Below, in pieces: positions 11,713-22,058 of a DNA stretch of 64,000 nt (its first letter is position 1; each line of letters starts with the position of its first letter). Below the pieces are notes generated by a model. It searched no databases. It was not told the DNA's origin and worked only from the letters and a program-made list of their open reading frames with translations. Source of the DNA: Thalassolituus sp. (GTDB lineage Bacteria > Pseudomonadota > Gammaproteobacteria > Pseudomonadales > Oceanobacteraceae). The translations under genes were made by a program, and so were the position numbers. The DNA lies in NCBI GenBank assembly GCA_006212115.1, contig PDUK01000001.1, forward strand, positions 44,059 to 108,058, in the 5' to 3' direction.

Positions 11713-13299
11713 TCAGGCATGCTCAGGAATACGTGGTACCGCCGCAAGTAAATGCTGTGTGTACTCGTGCTGAGGGTCACTCATCAGCGAATGAGTGTTC
11801 CCCTGCTCGACCAGCTTACCGTTACGCATCACCGCTACGCGGTGCGCAAGGTGCGGAATAATCGATAAATCATGGGTAATAAACAGATAGGACAACCCCA
11901 TCTCCTGCTGCAATTCCTGCAACAGTGACAACACCTGCCCCCGGATAGATACATCGAGAGCACTCGTCGGTTCATCACAGATAATCAATTCGGGCTCTAC
12001 TGCAATGGCCCGTGCAATCGCAATTCGCTGGCGCTGACCACCGGAAAACTCATGTGGATAGCGATGCAAGTGGGAGGCGTCCAGACCTACTCGCTTCAGC
12101 AACGTTTCAATACGCTGAAGACGAGATTCACTGGAGCCGCCAAGACCGAGGCTCAACATGCCCTCTTCAATGATCTCACGGACCGTCATACGTGGGTTCA
12201 TCGAAGAAAACGGGTCCTGAAAGATAACCTGAATACGCTTTCGATACGGTGCAAATGCTCGCCGACTCAACGAGTCAACACGCGTGCCGTCAAAATAAAT
12301 CGAGCCAGACTCAGTGTCTTCAAGACGAAGGATTGCGCGACCGACCGTGCTCTTTCCCGAACCGGATTCACCGACCAGAGCTAACGTTTCCCCACGCCCG
12401 ATTTTTAAGCTGATGCCGTCAACTGCTTTGGTGTGGCCTACCACACGTTGCAATACACCGCGCTTTTCCGGAAACCACACTTTTACATCCGTCACTTCCA
12501 GAAGTGGCGCATGTTCAGTTTCAGTTAAGTAATCATCCGGCTGCGGTAATGAGTGAATTAACTGGCGGCTGTATTCATGTTCAGGGCGAACAAAAAATTC
12601 CGAGCGTTCGGCTTGTTCGAGGATATGTCCATGACGCATCACCGCAATGCGATCAGCCATTTCTGCCACCACGCCCATATCATGAGTGATCAGCAATACG
12701 GCGAGATCACGACTTCGACGTAATTCATTGAGTAGTTCCAGAATCTGCTTTTGGATGGTCACATCCAGAGCGGTAGTAGGCTCATCTGCAATTAATAACT
12801 CGGGCTCACACGCCAGTGCCATAGCGATCATGACACGTTGTTTCTGACCGCCAGAAAGCTGATGCGGGTACCAGTTTATACGTGCATTGGCATCTGGAAT
12901 ACCGACTTCCTCAAGCAAGGCTACTATGTCTTCCCGCAGCGCTTTACCGCGATGCAAGGCAAGCACTTCACCAATCTGACGCCCTATTGTGTGAACAGGA
13001 TTGAGTGAACTCTGCGGCTCCTGAAATACCATCGCAATCCGCCGGCCACGTACCGCATTCATCTGTACTTCAGTCAATGCAAAAAGGGAATCGTTACCTA
13101 AGCGAACATCGCCGTCCGTAATGTCCAGGCCATCGGCCAACAAACGCATAATGGCCAGACTGGTCAGGGACTTTCCTGATCCACTCTCACCAACCAGCGC
13201 AAAGACCTCACCAGCAGATATCGAGAAACTGATACCGTCGACCAAGGGCGTATTGCCCGCCTTTATCTGGAGATTTTCAACATGGAGTAGAGGTTTCAT
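11713..13299 (-). CDS. yejF: peptide ABC transporter, fused double ATPase YejF
   Basis: ATP-hydrolysing subunit of a dipeptide/oligopeptide (in E. coli, microcin C) importer. Two full ABC domains are fused in 528 residues, as in E. coli YejF: the first has [11 protein letters not shown] and the signature [15 protein letters not shown], the second has [11 protein letters not shown] and [14 protein letters not shown]. Both keep Walker B ([23 protein letters not shown]) and switch His ([16 protein letters not shown]), so both sites look active. Overlaps yejE by 4 nt (ATGA). Last gene of the importer operon. Confidence 0.93.
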   Translation of the reverse strand: MKPLLHVENLQIKAGNTPLVDGISFSISAGEVFALVGESGSGKSLTSLAIMRLLADGLDITDGDVRLGNDSLFALTEVQMNAVRGRRIAMVFQEPQSSLNPVHTIGRQIGEVLALHRGKALREDIVALLEEVGIPDANARINWYPHQLSGGQKQRVMIAMALACEPELLIADEPTTALDVTIQKQILELLNELRRSRDLAVLLITHDMGVVAEMADRIAVMRHGHILEQAERSEFFVRPEHEYSRQLIHSLPQPDDYLTETEHAPLLEVTDVKVWFPEKRGVLQRVVGHTKAVDGISLKIGRGETLALVGESGSGKSTVGRAILRLEDTESGSIYFDGTRVDSLSRRAFAPYRKRIQVIFQDPFSSMNPRMTVREIIEEGMLSLGLGGSSESRLQRIETLLKRVGLDASHLHRYPHEFSGGQRQRIAIARAIAVEPELIICDEPTSALDVSIRGQVLSLLQELQQEMGLSYLFITHDLSIIPHLAHRVAVMRNGKLVEQGNTHSLMSDPQHEYTQHLLAAVPRIPEHA

Positions 13300-14681
13300 G
13301 AATTATCTCCGCTACCGCTCATTCGAGGATCGAACACATCCCGCACTCGGTCTGAGAATAGATTCGCTGCAAGAACCAGCGTAAACATAAGAATAAAAGC
13401 AGCAATGACAGACCACCAGACAACAGGCTCCCGCGCCAACTCTGAACGCGCCTCGTTAATCATATTGCCCCAGCTTTTCATCGACGAGTCGACCCCTACA
13501 CCGATGTAGCTAAGCACGGCCTCGGCAAGAACAAAGGCACTGAAATCCAACACCAGAGCGATCAGAATAATATGCGTCGTATTAGGCAAAATATGACGCA
13601 TAATCACGCGCCAACGACTGACCCCGAACGCATGCGCCGCCTGCACATATTCCAGCTGACTGACTTTTAGTGTTTCGGCCCGTAACAGGCGGCACAATCC
13701 TGTCCAACTCGTCATACCCAAAATGAAACACAGCGCGATAAAGCGGAAGTCCGCCCGATCACTCAATAACTTAAATTGTTCGGGGTTGGTTTCGATATAA
13801 ACGTTAATTAACAGCACCGAGGCCGCGATCAGCAGAATGCCCGGAATCGAGTTCAGTGTGGTGTAGATGTATTGCACCACATCATCTACCCAGCCCCTGA
13901 AGTAACCAGCGGATATTCCCAACAGCACTGCCAGAGGCAGGGTAACCAAGGTCGCGAGTGTACCGATTAACACCCCCGTCCGGATTGCCTTAATAGCCCC
14001 GTATAAAACATCCTGCCCCACCTTGTCGGTACCCAGGACGTGGTAATACTGACTCATCTGTAATGCCCACGAAGACACAACGACGATGGCAGCAAACGTA
14101 AAGTAAATGACCGGCCACGGCAGGCGGGAATCCTCTTTTCGGATATACCAATGATGAATGAACAGTACGATTAAAATTGGCACCAGAGTCCAGCCAATCG
14201 CCGTCAGGCTTTTCACCACTATATCTGCAACATGCTGTTCTTCCATCGTGATATGACTACCACCATGTTCAAGACGCGGAAATTCACGAACAACAGTGCC
14301 GTCATCAGACTCAATGTTTTCCTTGGCGAACGAATAGATGGCGAAAGGCGCAGAGTACGTTTTCTCGTCTCTGTCCAACATAGGCGCCAGTATCAGATCC
14401 AGAACACTGGTCATCTCGGGAGCATAATGCACATCCGTTGATTCGGCCGTTGCTTCCAACCGCTTCTGAAAATGCAAAGAATCGGTTAAAGCGATCAATA
14501 CATAGAACAAAATCACCATGAATGAAGCTGCGCCAATTCTAGACTCAAAGACTTTCGCCCACCGTCCACGGGCCAGCGGATTCTTTAATACAGATACAAC
14601 AAAGCAAAGCAGTGATGCGACCAGAATAAATATGAGTATGTCGCTCCACAGGAGATGTACGCGTACGTCAAATACTTCCAT
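13296..14681 (-). CDS. yejE: peptide ABC transporter permease YejE, enlarged
   Basis: Inner-membrane permease of the Yej importer. Residues about 225-440 are the DppC/OppC-type transmembrane domain with the coupling loop (EYVQAAHAFGVSRWRVIMRHILPNT split across about 340-365). At 461 residues it is about 120 longer than E. coli YejE (about 340 residues); the extra length lies in the N-terminal third, where a periplasmic-looking segment (about 75-155) sits between membrane helices. Start and stop codons overlap with yejB (1 nt) and yejF (4 nt), implying translational coupling. Confidence 0.9.
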   Translation of the reverse strand: MEVFDVRVHLLWSDILIFILVASLLCFVVSVLKNPLARGRWAKVFESRIGAASFMVILFYVLIALTDSLHFQKRLEATAESTDVHYAPEMTSVLDLILAPMLDRDEKTYSAPFAIYSFAKENIESDDGTVVREFPRLEHGGSHITMEEQHVADIVVKSLTAIGWTLVPILIVLFIHHWYIRKEDSRLPWPVIYFTFAAIVVVSSWALQMSQYYHVLGTDKVGQDVLYGAIKAIRTGVLIGTLATLVTLPLAVLLGISAGYFRGWVDDVVQYIYTTLNSIPGILLIAASVLLINVYIETNPEQFKLLSDRADFRFIALCFILGMTSWTGLCRLLRAETLKVSQLEYVQAAHAFGVSRWRVIMRHILPNTTHIILIALVLDFSAFVLAEAVLSYIGVGVDSSMKSWGNMINEARSELAREPVVWWSVIAAFILMFTLVLAANLFSDRVRDVFDPRMSGSGDNS

Positions 14682-15658
14682 TAAGACAACCTCACGCGGG
14701 GATCGACCAGAGTGTAAGAAATATCGGTAAGCAGCAGTCCGATGATGTACAACACAGAGCCGAGGAACACCATGCTACGTACAATGGCAAAATCCTGAGC
14801 CTGAATGGCTTCAAGCGTGTAACTGCCAAGGCCCGGTATACCAAAGAAGGATTCCACCAGCAGGCTTCCCATAAATAACGATGGAATCACTACCACCACG
14901 CTGGTCAGAATCGGGATCATACCGTTGGGTAAAATATGTCGGAACAGTACGGTCAGTTCAGAAACGCCTTTTGCACGTGCCGTCCGCACGTAATCTTTAT
15001 TCGCCTCTTCCAGAAACAAAGTCCGGTACAAGCGCGTTCCGCCGCCGATCCCCGAAATCACGCCGATAATTACCGGCAACAGTAAAAACCGCCAGGCATC
15101 GACGCCACTGAGATATCCGGATACGGGGACCAGATTCCACTCTTTAGCGAAGAAAAACTGACCCGCAATAACGTAAAACACACCGGAGATCGACATCAGC
15201 GCGACACACAGAATCATGGCGCCGGTATCGAACAGACTGGCCCGGAACATCACCACAAACAAAGCAAAAGCTATGTTTACTGCGATGCCAATTGCGAACG
15301 TCGGCAAGGCGACCGCAAGGCTTGGCCACATACGCTGTTCGATATCCGCAGCAATATTCCGACCGGCATCCGATTTTCCGAAATCAAGCGCAAACAGACT
15401 CAACGATTTTTCAAAGAAAATTGTCTCGGTAACAGCGGCTGGCCCTTCATGGGCGGTATTAAACAGCAAGGGCTTGTCGTAGCCCCGCTGAACTTTCCAT
15501 TCCTGAATGGCCACTTCGCTCACATAACGGTCGCCAAGTTGAACACGAGCCATCTGGTCGGGCGTATTCACGACGAAAAATAAGGCGAAGGTCAGGAGGT
15601 TGACGCCAATAAGAATCGGCACCGCATACAGTAAACGGCGAACGATGTATGCCAACAT
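14681..15658 (-). CDS. yejB: peptide ABC transporter permease YejB
   Basis: First permease of the Yej importer, 325 residues. It starts with the typical DppB/OppB N-terminus (MLAYIVRRLLYAVPILIGVN) and holds the conserved coupling region (RTARAKGVSELTVLFRHILP) and the ending VDPRVRLS. A periplasmic loop follows the first helix, as in this family. Overlaps the binding-protein stop and the yejE start by 1 nt each, so the four genes form one tightly coupled unit. Confidence 0.92.
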   Translation of the reverse strand: MLAYIVRRLLYAVPILIGVNLLTFALFFVVNTPDQMARVQLGDRYVSEVAIQEWKVQRGYDKPLLFNTAHEGPAAVTETIFFEKSLSLFALDFGKSDAGRNIAADIEQRMWPSLAVALPTFAIGIAVNIAFALFVVMFRASLFDTGAMILCVALMSISGVFYVIAGQFFFAKEWNLVPVSGYLSGVDAWRFLLLPVIIGVISGIGGGTRLYRTLFLEEANKDYVRTARAKGVSELTVLFRHILPNGMIPILTSVVVVIPSLFMGSLLVESFFGIPGLGSYTLEAIQAQDFAIVRSMVFLGSVLYIIGLLLTDISYTLVDPRVRLS

Positions 15659-17853
15659 CAGCGTTGTCTCCCTACAGTATTTACTCGGTGGTTAAGACGG
15701 CGTCGGTATCCCACGTAGCCCGGCAGTGCCAGCACAATAACAAGCAAAGCAACAAGCAGTAGTGGCCCCAAAACCGGGCGATTGGAAGACTCCTGCATGG
15801 CACTGCGCTGTTCAGGGTCAATGCGCATATATTTCAATACGGCTTTGCTGATGCCGTGCGGCTTACTGTTGTATACCCAAGCATTATTCAGCACATAGGA
15901 GTGTGGGTGGAACGTCGATGCCCAAGGCATATCATGTTGAGTGATATCGATCATTTCACGAATAATCGCCATACGCTCAGGAGAGTTTTCCATGAGTTTC
16001 ATTTCACGGAACAGCTCATTATATCTGGGATTATCGTAGTTACTGGAGTTTACCCCTGCCCCTTGCGTTACGACCTGACCGTTCGGGCCGTATAAAAGAA
16101 ACAGGAAATTCTCTGCATCGGGGTAATCAGCCAACCAGCCCCACTGAAATAGCTGAGCATTGCCAGTCTTCATTTTTTCTTTGAAACGATTGTAATCCGA
16201 TCCACGGATATTCAGCTGGATTCCCAGCTGCTTCATTTTTTTAATCAGCCAGTCATGAGACGCGCCGCCGGACGACGAGACCGTTGTATCAAAGTTCAGC
16301 ACCAGCGGCTCGCCGGTTTCGGCATTGCGTCCATCCGGGTAGCCAGCACGGGCCATCAGCTCTTTGGCGTAGTCGATGCTCTTTCGCACCGGTTTGCCAT
16401 TTACCCAGTCGAACACTGAGGTGTTCACGCCCTCTTCGCCCTGCTGATAGCCGAATATGCCCGGAGGAATCGGACTCATGCCGGTTTCACCGCGACCGTT
16501 ATAGAAAATAGAAATATATTCTTCCTGATCGTAAGCAATCGCTATTGCATGGCGCAGCAGTCGTTTACGCTCGCGCTCTTCCACCGTGCCTGTATCTCCC
16601 ACTACCTCATCAAGCATATTAAAGCCGAAGTAGTAGGTGCCCGGCATCACGGCGATATCCAGTTTAATACCGCGGTCTCTCATATCGTCTGACAGTGCGA
16701 TGCCCTCGGCATCAATACTGATCGCCTGATCAAAGCTATCACTGGCCACACCGGAACGGTCGTAGTAGCCCTGCAAAAACTTGCTCCACAGTGGGATAGA
16801 CTCTTTTTCAAGGCGGTATACAACTTTGTCGATAAAGGGCAACGCCTGTCCGGCATCATCAAGTAAACCGGCCGCGCGGTCCGCAGGCTCACCTTCCGCT
16901 GGGTAAAAGTCGTCGCGGTAATTCGGATTACGTTCCAGAACAATCGCCTCATTCGGATCGTTCTTAGTCATCATGTAAGGCCCGGTACCAATCGGATACC
17001 AATCCAGAGTGATATTGCGATCATTCATACCCGGCATGCTGTAGAAGCGATCAGCCTCAGGTGGCACAGGTGCGAAAAAGTGGAACGCGAGCCAGTAACT
17101 GAACTGCGGATACTTTCCCTTCAGGCGAACACGGAAGCGATAACGATCAATCACTTCAATGCCATCAAATTCTATCGTCCGTAAGTCCAGCCACTCGCCG
17201 TCCTGCTGCGCTGCGCGCGCCTCTTTTGCCGGTTCGGCAAACTCGGTCATGCCCTGAATGTACTGCGCCAATAGCCCACGAATCGGTGACAACAGAGTCG
17301 GGTCAGCCAGTCGGCGGATCTGATAGGTGTAATCCGCGGCCACCAGTTCTCTGGTTCCTGTTTGAGCAAAATCACTCAGGGCGCTGTATTGAGACGCTTC
17401 AGCAGCGGTTTCAAACGCATAGTAAGGTTCGCCATCGTCGTTCAACGCCAGCGCCGGATGCGGCTGATAATAGATACCCGGCTTAATATCGAAGTAATAG
17501 TCACTGTATGCGAGGTCTTCTGCTTCGGCGGAAACCGGTTGTTCGTCCGCATTGCGATACACGATTTCGGGTAAAGCCGTGAGAGTGTTTGCTTCCAGTT
17601 CAAAAGGACGCTTAAGGTAGTGATACTGCAACGGTGGATCGTAGATCTGATCGATAAAACGCCCTTCGTCCGCGCTGTACGAGATCACAGGGTCAAGGTG
17701 TTTCGGCGGACCCGAGAAGTTGGAGTAGAGAATGTTCTTACCTGCATCCTCCGCGGGGTGAGGGTTGTTCCACGCTTGGTCAGAACAGCCAGTAACCCAG
17801 AAGGCCGTGCTGAGCATCAGAGCGATGCCAATGAAAGATTCCCGTATTTTCAT
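15658..17853 (-). CDS. extracellular solute-binding lipoprotein of the Yej-type importer, with C-terminal membrane helix
   Basis: Periplasmic peptide-binding component (SBP family 5, YejA/OppA-like). Residues 1-23 are a lipoprotein signal with lipobox VTGC, Cys 23 being the lipidation site. The ligand-binding fold follows; the strand segment PIGTGPYMMTKNDPNE and RNPNYRDDFYP are typical of family 5. At 731 residues it is longer than E. coli YejA (about 600). The last 40 residues hold a clear hydrophobic helix (about 695-715, LLLVALLVIVLALPG) followed by YRRRLNHR, so the protein should be anchored at both ends. First gene of the operon and directly coupled to yejB. Confidence 0.88.
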   Translation of the reverse strand: MKIRESFIGIALMLSTAFWVTGCSDQAWNNPHPAEDAGKNILYSNFSGPPKHLDPVISYSADEGRFIDQIYDPPLQYHYLKRPFELEANTLTALPEIVYRNADEQPVSAEAEDLAYSDYYFDIKPGIYYQPHPALALNDDGEPYYAFETAAEASQYSALSDFAQTGTRELVAADYTYQIRRLADPTLLSPIRGLLAQYIQGMTEFAEPAKEARAAQQDGEWLDLRTIEFDGIEVIDRYRFRVRLKGKYPQFSYWLAFHFFAPVPPEADRFYSMPGMNDRNITLDWYPIGTGPYMMTKNDPNEAIVLERNPNYRDDFYPAEGEPADRAAGLLDDAGQALPFIDKVVYRLEKESIPLWSKFLQGYYDRSGVASDSFDQAISIDAEGIALSDDMRDRGIKLDIAVMPGTYYFGFNMLDEVVGDTGTVEERERKRLLRHAIAIAYDQEEYISIFYNGRGETGMSPIPPGIFGYQQGEEGVNTSVFDWVNGKPVRKSIDYAKELMARAGYPDGRNAETGEPLVLNFDTTVSSSGGASHDWLIKKMKQLGIQLNIRGSDYNRFKEKMKTGNAQLFQWGWLADYPDAENFLFLLYGPNGQVVTQGAGVNSSNYDNPRYNELFREMKLMENSPERMAIIREMIDITQHDMPWASTFHPHSYVLNNAWVYNSKPHGISKAVLKYMRIDPEQRSAMQESSNRPVLGPLLLVALLVIVLALPGYVGYRRRLNHRVNTVGRQR

Positions 17854-18007
17854 TTACTTCCCGTATTGATGCGGCTGGTATCGACGATCCGACAATCTCT
17901 TTGAGTCTGCCAGCTTTTCACCACGACGCAAGTGGTCGTTACTACTGTTCGTGGTAACAGTGCCGTAGTTTATTCCAAATAGCTATTAACACTAGTCGCT
18001 TATGTTC

Positions 18008-18037
18008 TTGTACGACATAACGCTATTTTGGGATAAT
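18008..18037 (+). promoter_or_regulatory. candidate sigma-70 promoter of the rnf operon
   Basis: TTGTAC (18008-18013) and GATAAT (18032-18037) are separated by 18 nt and lie 70 nt upstream of rnfA. The leader then contains an inverted repeat GGTCCG (18061-18066) / CGGACC (18080-18085). The rest of the 17854-18106 spacer holds no gene; the promoter of the minus-strand importer must also lie here but I could not place it. Confidence 0.45.
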
Positions 18038-18106
18038 GCGCGCCCGGTAAATTTAGCGAAGGTCCGTTTTTGATGAGTTCGGACCGATAACGATAGTAGA
18101 GAAACG

Positions 18107-18688
18107 ATGACCGATTACCTGCTTATTCTGGTAAGCACCATCCTTGTGAACAACTTTGTACTTGTTCAGTTCCTGGGATTGTGCCCTTTTATGGGGGTGT
18201 CCAATAAACTGGAAACCGCCATAGGCATGGGTGCGGCAACGACCTTTGTCCTGACACTGGCATCCGTCTGTAGCTATCTGGTCTACAACTATCTGCTATT
18301 ACCGCTGGACCTTACTTACCTCAAGACCATCAGTTTCATCATGGTGATTGCCGTTGTCGTGGGCTTCACTGAGCTGGCCATTCGTAAAACCAGTCCCCTT
18401 TTGTACCGGGTATTGGGTATTTTCCTGCCGCTTATCACTACCAACTGTGCGGTTCTCGGTGTTGCTCTGCTGAACATCAAGCGCGATAACACCTTCGTTG
18501 AGTCAATTTTGTACGGGTTTGGCGCAGCTGTCGGCTTCTCCCTTGTGATGGTCTTGTTTGCTGCCATGCGTGAGCGTATCGCTGTAGCCGATGTGCCAGC
18601 ACCTTTTCAGGGGTCAGCCATCGCGATGGTGACGGCGGGCCTGATGTCACTGGCATTTCTGGGCTTCACCGGCCTGGTCAGCATCTGA
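18107..18688 (+). CDS. rnfA: Rnf complex membrane subunit RnfA
   Basis: Integral membrane subunit of the Rnf ferredoxin:NAD+ oxidoreductase (ion-pumping electron-transport complex; called Rsx in E. coli, where it keeps SoxR reduced). It has 193 residues and six hydrophobic helices, with the family motif [18 protein letters not shown] near the start and [12 protein letters not shown] in the middle; these conserved Cys residues coordinate a cluster shared with RnfE in known structures. First gene of rnfABCDGE, 9 nt before rnfB. Confidence 0.95.
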   Translation: MTDYLLILVSTILVNNFVLVQFLGLCPFMGVSNKLETAIGMGAATTFVLTLASVCSYLVYNYLLLPLDLTYLKTISFIMVIAVVVGFTELAIRKTSPLLYRVLGIFLPLITTNCAVLGVALLNIKRDNTFVESILYGFGAAVGFSLVMVLFAAMRERIAVADVPAPFQGSAIAMVTAGLMSLAFLGFTGLVSI

Positions 18689-18697
18689 GGAGGCCCA

Positions 18698-19294
18698 ATG
18701 AGTACTATCCTGATCGCAATCATTGTTCTGGCCGTTCTCGCAGCGGTATTTGGTGCGCTACTTGGTTTCGCCTCGGTAAAGTTTCATGTTGAGGGCAACC
18801 CCATCGTTGATCAGGTCAACGATCTGCTGCCTCAGACACAGTGCGGCCAATGCGGTTACCCTGGTTGCAAACCCTACGCTGAAGCCATCGCCGATGGCGA
18901 CAAGATCAATAAATGCCCTCCGGGCGGTGAAAGCACGATTCAGGCACTCGCCGACCTGCTTGGTGTGGAACCAGAGCCTCTGGACGCCGAGCACGGTGCC
19001 GAAAAAGATGTACCTCTGGTCGCGGTTATTCGCGAAGACGAATGTATTGGCTGCACAAAGTGCATCCAGGCATGCCCGGTTGATGCCATTCTGGGATCGG
19101 CCAAGCAAATGCATACGGTTATCGCAGATGAGTGCACCGGCTGCGACCTGTGTGTCGAGCCTTGCCCCGTAGATTGTATCGACATGGTGCCAGTCACGAC
19201 CGACAAGAGTAATTGGTATTGGCAGGCCCCCACATCGGGTGTTGAGCTGATTGCGACCGATCGTCGATCTGTTCCAGCGGAGGGTCACGCGTGA
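18698..19294 (+). CDS. rnfB: Rnf complex iron-sulfur subunit RnfB
   Basis: Iron-sulfur entry subunit of the Rnf complex, 198 residues. An N-terminal membrane anchor (1-28) is followed by a 4Fe-4S domain (CGQCGYPGC, then CPPGG) and two ferredoxin motifs ([24 protein letters not shown]). All cluster Cys are present. Strong GGAGG ribosome site between rnfA and rnfB; overlaps rnfC by 4 nt. Confidence 0.95.
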   Translation: MSTILIAIIVLAVLAAVFGALLGFASVKFHVEGNPIVDQVNDLLPQTQCGQCGYPGCKPYAEAIADGDKINKCPPGGESTIQALADLLGVEPEPLDAEHGAEKDVPLVAVIREDECIGCTKCIQACPVDAILGSAKQMHTVIADECTGCDLCVEPCPVDCIDMVPVTTDKSNWYWQAPTSGVELIATDRRSVPAEGHA

Positions 19295-22056
19295 GTCAGT
19301 TGATTCAGTTGTTCGACTTTGACGGCGGCATTCACCCTCCCGAAAACAAGCACCAGTCAAATCACAGGCCGATCCGAAAGGCCCCGCTGCCCGATGAGCT
19401 AGTGCTGCCTCTGCATCAGCACATTGGCGCACCGTCAAAACCAGTTGTCAGCACCGGTGATACTGTTTTGAAAGGCCAGATCATCGCAGAGCCAGAGGGT
19501 TTCGTATCCGCGCCGCTTCATGCGCCAACCTCGGGCATTGTAAAAGCACTGGAATTACGTCAGGTTCCTCACGCATCCGGGCTCAGCGAACTTTGCATTG
19601 TGATTGAGCCAGATGGCAAAGATACCTGGATTGAGCGTCAAAGCCTGAGATCTGAACTGGGCCTGTCCGACGCAGATGCCCTGCCAGCTGACGAAGTGGT
19701 AGAGCGCATTCGCAATTGCGGTATTGCTGGTCTCGGCGGAGCTGGCTTCCCTACCGCAGTCAAGCTGCACACTGGTGACCACAATATCGACACGCTTATC
19801 CTTAACGGGGCTGAGTGTGAACCCTACATCACCGCCGACGACATGCTGATGCGTGAGCACGCTACAGAGGTCATTCGCGGTGCAGTAATCCTGCAAGGTG
19901 TGCTGACAGCACAGCGCTGCCTGATTGGCGTCGAGGACAACAAGCCCGAAGCCATCGAGGCACTCAAACGCGCGGTTTCAGACAACCCTGAGGCCAATGG
20001 TGTTCTGGTTGTTACCATACCGACCAAGTATCCGTCCGGTGGCGAGAAACAATTGATTCAGATTCTGACTGGCAAGGAAGTCCCCTCCGGTGGTATCCCG
20101 GCCAGCCTTGGAATCGTATGTCAAAACGTGGCTACGGCCGCCGCCATCGCAGACGCCGTGGATCATGGCCTACCACTGATAAGCCGTATCACCACTGTTA
20201 CTGGCGATGCAGTTCGGGATAAAGGCAACTGGGAAGTATTGTTCGGTACACCCGTCAGCCATCTTCTTAACCTGAGCGGCTATCGAGCTCAAAAGCGTGA
20301 GCGTGTTGTTATGGGTGGGCCCATGATGGGCTTCGCACTGCCGACCACTGAACTTCCTGTCGTGAAAACGACAAACTGTCTGCTTGCTCCAACTGAGAAA
20401 GAACTGCCTACCAACAATATGGCCATGGCCTGTATCCGCTGCGGTATGTGCGCTGATGCATGCCCTGCAGATCTGCTGCCACAGCAGCTCTACTGGTTCA
20501 GTAAGGCACAAGAGCTCGACAAAGCAGAACAGCATAACCTGTTTGACTGTATCGAATGTGGCGCCTGCTCTTACGTCTGCCCAAGCGAAATCCCCCTGGT
20601 GCAGTACTATCGCCACAGCAAAGGCGCGATTCGCGAGGAACGTGCGGCCGCTGAAAAAGCAGAACATGCTCGTATCCGCTACGAGGCACGTATCGAGCGA
20701 CAGGAACGGGAAAAAGCCGAGAAAGAAGCGAAACGTAAAGCACGTGCTGAAGCCACCGCGAAGGCTCAGGATGCGAAAAAAGCGGCCGCTGCGAAAAAAG
20801 CAGAGGCCCCTGCCGCAGATCCCAGCTCATCAAACAAGCCGTCAGATAAGCCAGCAGCCGCTCCTTCGGTGGCTGCAGCCGGTAAACCCGATCCAAACAG
20901 TCTTGAGCGCTTGAAGAAGAAGCTCGACAGTGCGGAGTCTCGTCTTGAAAAAGCGCGTCAGCGTCTCAGCGAAGCTGAGGCCGAAGGCTCGGAAAAAGTA
21001 CCGGCCATCCGGGAAGCGCTTGAAGCGCAGCAGGCAAAAGCGCTCGAGGCTAAAGCCGCCTATGAAGCCGCTAGGAATCCACAGCCTGAATCACCTGCTC
21101 CAGTTGGCACGAAACCAGATCCAAACAGTCTGGAACGCCTGAAGAAGAAGTGGGACAGCGCAGAATCCCGTTTAGAGAAGGCGAAGCAGCGCTTAAGCGA
21201 GGCCGAAGCAGAGGGCTCAGAGAAAGTCGACGCTATTCGTGAAGCCTTTGAAACACAGAAAGCCAAAGCGGCTGAGACCAAACTGGCATACGAAAGTGCT
21301 CTGAATCCAGCGCCTGTGCAGCAAGCAACAAGTCCAGAGCCAGTAGCTGAAGCGACACCTAAGCCCGATCCCCAGAGCCTTGAGCGCCTCAAAAAGAAAT
21401 GGGACAGCGCGGAGTCGCGCCTCGAAAAAGCCAAGCAACGCTTAAGCGAGGCCGAAGAAGCGGGTAGCGATAAGGTCGAAGCGATTCGTGAGGCACTTGA
21501 AGCTCAGCAAGCCAAAGCGATCGAAACAAAAGCAGCATACGAAGCGGCACTTAACCCGAAACCGGCTCCTACTGAAGCCAGCGAAGCAGACAAAGCGCCT
21601 GAGATCAATAATAAGCCTGATCCGAACAGCCCAGAACGTCTCAAGAAAAAATGGGACAGTGCGGAGTCACGGCTCGAGAAAGCCAAACAGCGCCTGAGCG
21701 AAGCCGAAGCAGCAGGTTCCGATAAAGTGGAAGCTATTCGTGAAGCTATGCTGGCTCAACAAGCTAAAGCAGCTGAAACCAAAGCAGCGTACGAAGCCGC
21801 ATGTGCCCCTTCCCTTTCCTCATTCACCGAGACGGAAGAGTCTCAGCCAGAGACAGCCGATGTTGATCCTGAGTTGGAGAAATTAAAGCGCAAGGTGCTG
21901 GCGCAAAAAGATCGTGTCGAGAAAGCTCGTGAAAGATTGAATATGGCCCGGGAAGAAGGGTTAGGTTCCGTCGAAGCACTAGAGCGCGCGCTGAATAAAC
22001 AGATTGAAAAGCTGGCTGATCTTGAAGCCCAGACCAGCTCCGCAGGAGAAGCATAA
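19291..22056 (+). CDS. rnfC: Rnf complex NADH-binding subunit RnfC with C-terminal repeats
   Basis: Peripheral subunit that exchanges electrons with NAD(H) through FMN and two 4Fe-4S clusters. Residues 1-about 370 are the Complex-I 51-kDa-like part, with [12 protein letters not shown] and the FMN-contact segment NGAECEPY. Ferredoxin motifs [12 protein letters not shown] (from 381) and [12 protein letters not shown] (from 420) follow. A basic Ala/Lys/Glu stretch (about 445-530) leads into four near-identical 76-84-residue repeats starting at residues 532, 608, 691 and 775, each opening KPDP and continuing [16 protein letters not shown], plus a divergent fifth from about 858. The total of 921 residues is long; RsxC of E. 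coli (740) also has a repetitive tail. Confidence 0.94.
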   Translation: MSQLIQLFDFDGGIHPPENKHQSNHRPIRKAPLPDELVLPLHQHIGAPSKPVVSTGDTVLKGQIIAEPEGFVSAPLHAPTSGIVKALELRQVPHASGLSELCIVIEPDGKDTWIERQSLRSELGLSDADALPADEVVERIRNCGIAGLGGAGFPTAVKLHTGDHNIDTLILNGAECEPYITADDMLMREHATEVIRGAVILQGVLTAQRCLIGVEDNKPEAIEALKRAVSDNPEANGVLVVTIPTKYPSGGEKQLIQILTGKEVPSGGIPASLGIVCQNVATAAAIADAVDHGLPLISRITTVTGDAVRDKGNWEVLFGTPVSHLLNLSGYRAQKRERVVMGGPMMGFALPTTELPVVKTTNCLLAPTEKELPTNNMAMACIRCGMCADACPADLLPQQLYWFSKAQELDKAEQHNLFDCIECGACSYVCPSEIPLVQYYRHSKGAIREERAAAEKAEHARIRYEARIERQEREKAEKEAKRKARAEATAKAQDAKKAAAAKKAEAPAADPSSSNKPSDKPAAAPSVAAAGKPDPNSLERLKKKLDSAESRLEKARQRLSEAEAEGSEKVPAIREALEAQQAKALEAKAAYEAARNPQPESPAPVGTKPDPNSLERLKKKWDSAESRLEKAKQRLSEAEAEGSEKVDAIREAFETQKAKAAETKLAYESALNPAPVQQATSPEPVAEATPKPDPQSLERLKKKWDSAESRLEKAKQRLSEAEEAGSDKVEAIREALEAQQAKAIETKAAYEAALNPKPAPTEASEADKAPEINNKPDPNSPERLKKKWDSAESRLEKAKQRLSEAEAAGSDKVEAIREAMLAQQAKAAETKAAYEAACAPSLSSFTETEESQPETADVDPELEKLKRKVLAQKDRVEKARERLNMAREEGLGSVEALERALNKQIEKLADLEAQTSSAGEA
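20884..22035 (+). repeat. in-frame degenerate tandem repeats in rnfC
   Basis: Units start at 20884, 21112, 21361 and 21613 with a degenerate fifth from 21862, giving periods of 228, 249, 252 and 249 nt, all multiples of three. Each unit encodes two charged helices ([23 protein letters not shown] and [17 protein letters not shown]) joined to a Pro/Ala linker of varying length. Synonymous differences between units show the array is not very recent. Confidence 0.9.
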
Positions 22057-22058
22057 TC

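Noticed and set aside
18758..19438. 226-codon minus-strand frame inside rnfB/rnfC
   Set aside because: Shadow of rnfB and rnfC, whose ferredoxin motifs and operon context are unmistakable.
20884..22035. Repeats in rnfC as a possible CRISPR array
   Set aside because: Periods are 228-252 nt, units are in frame and protein-coding, and no short identical repeats with unique spacers exist.
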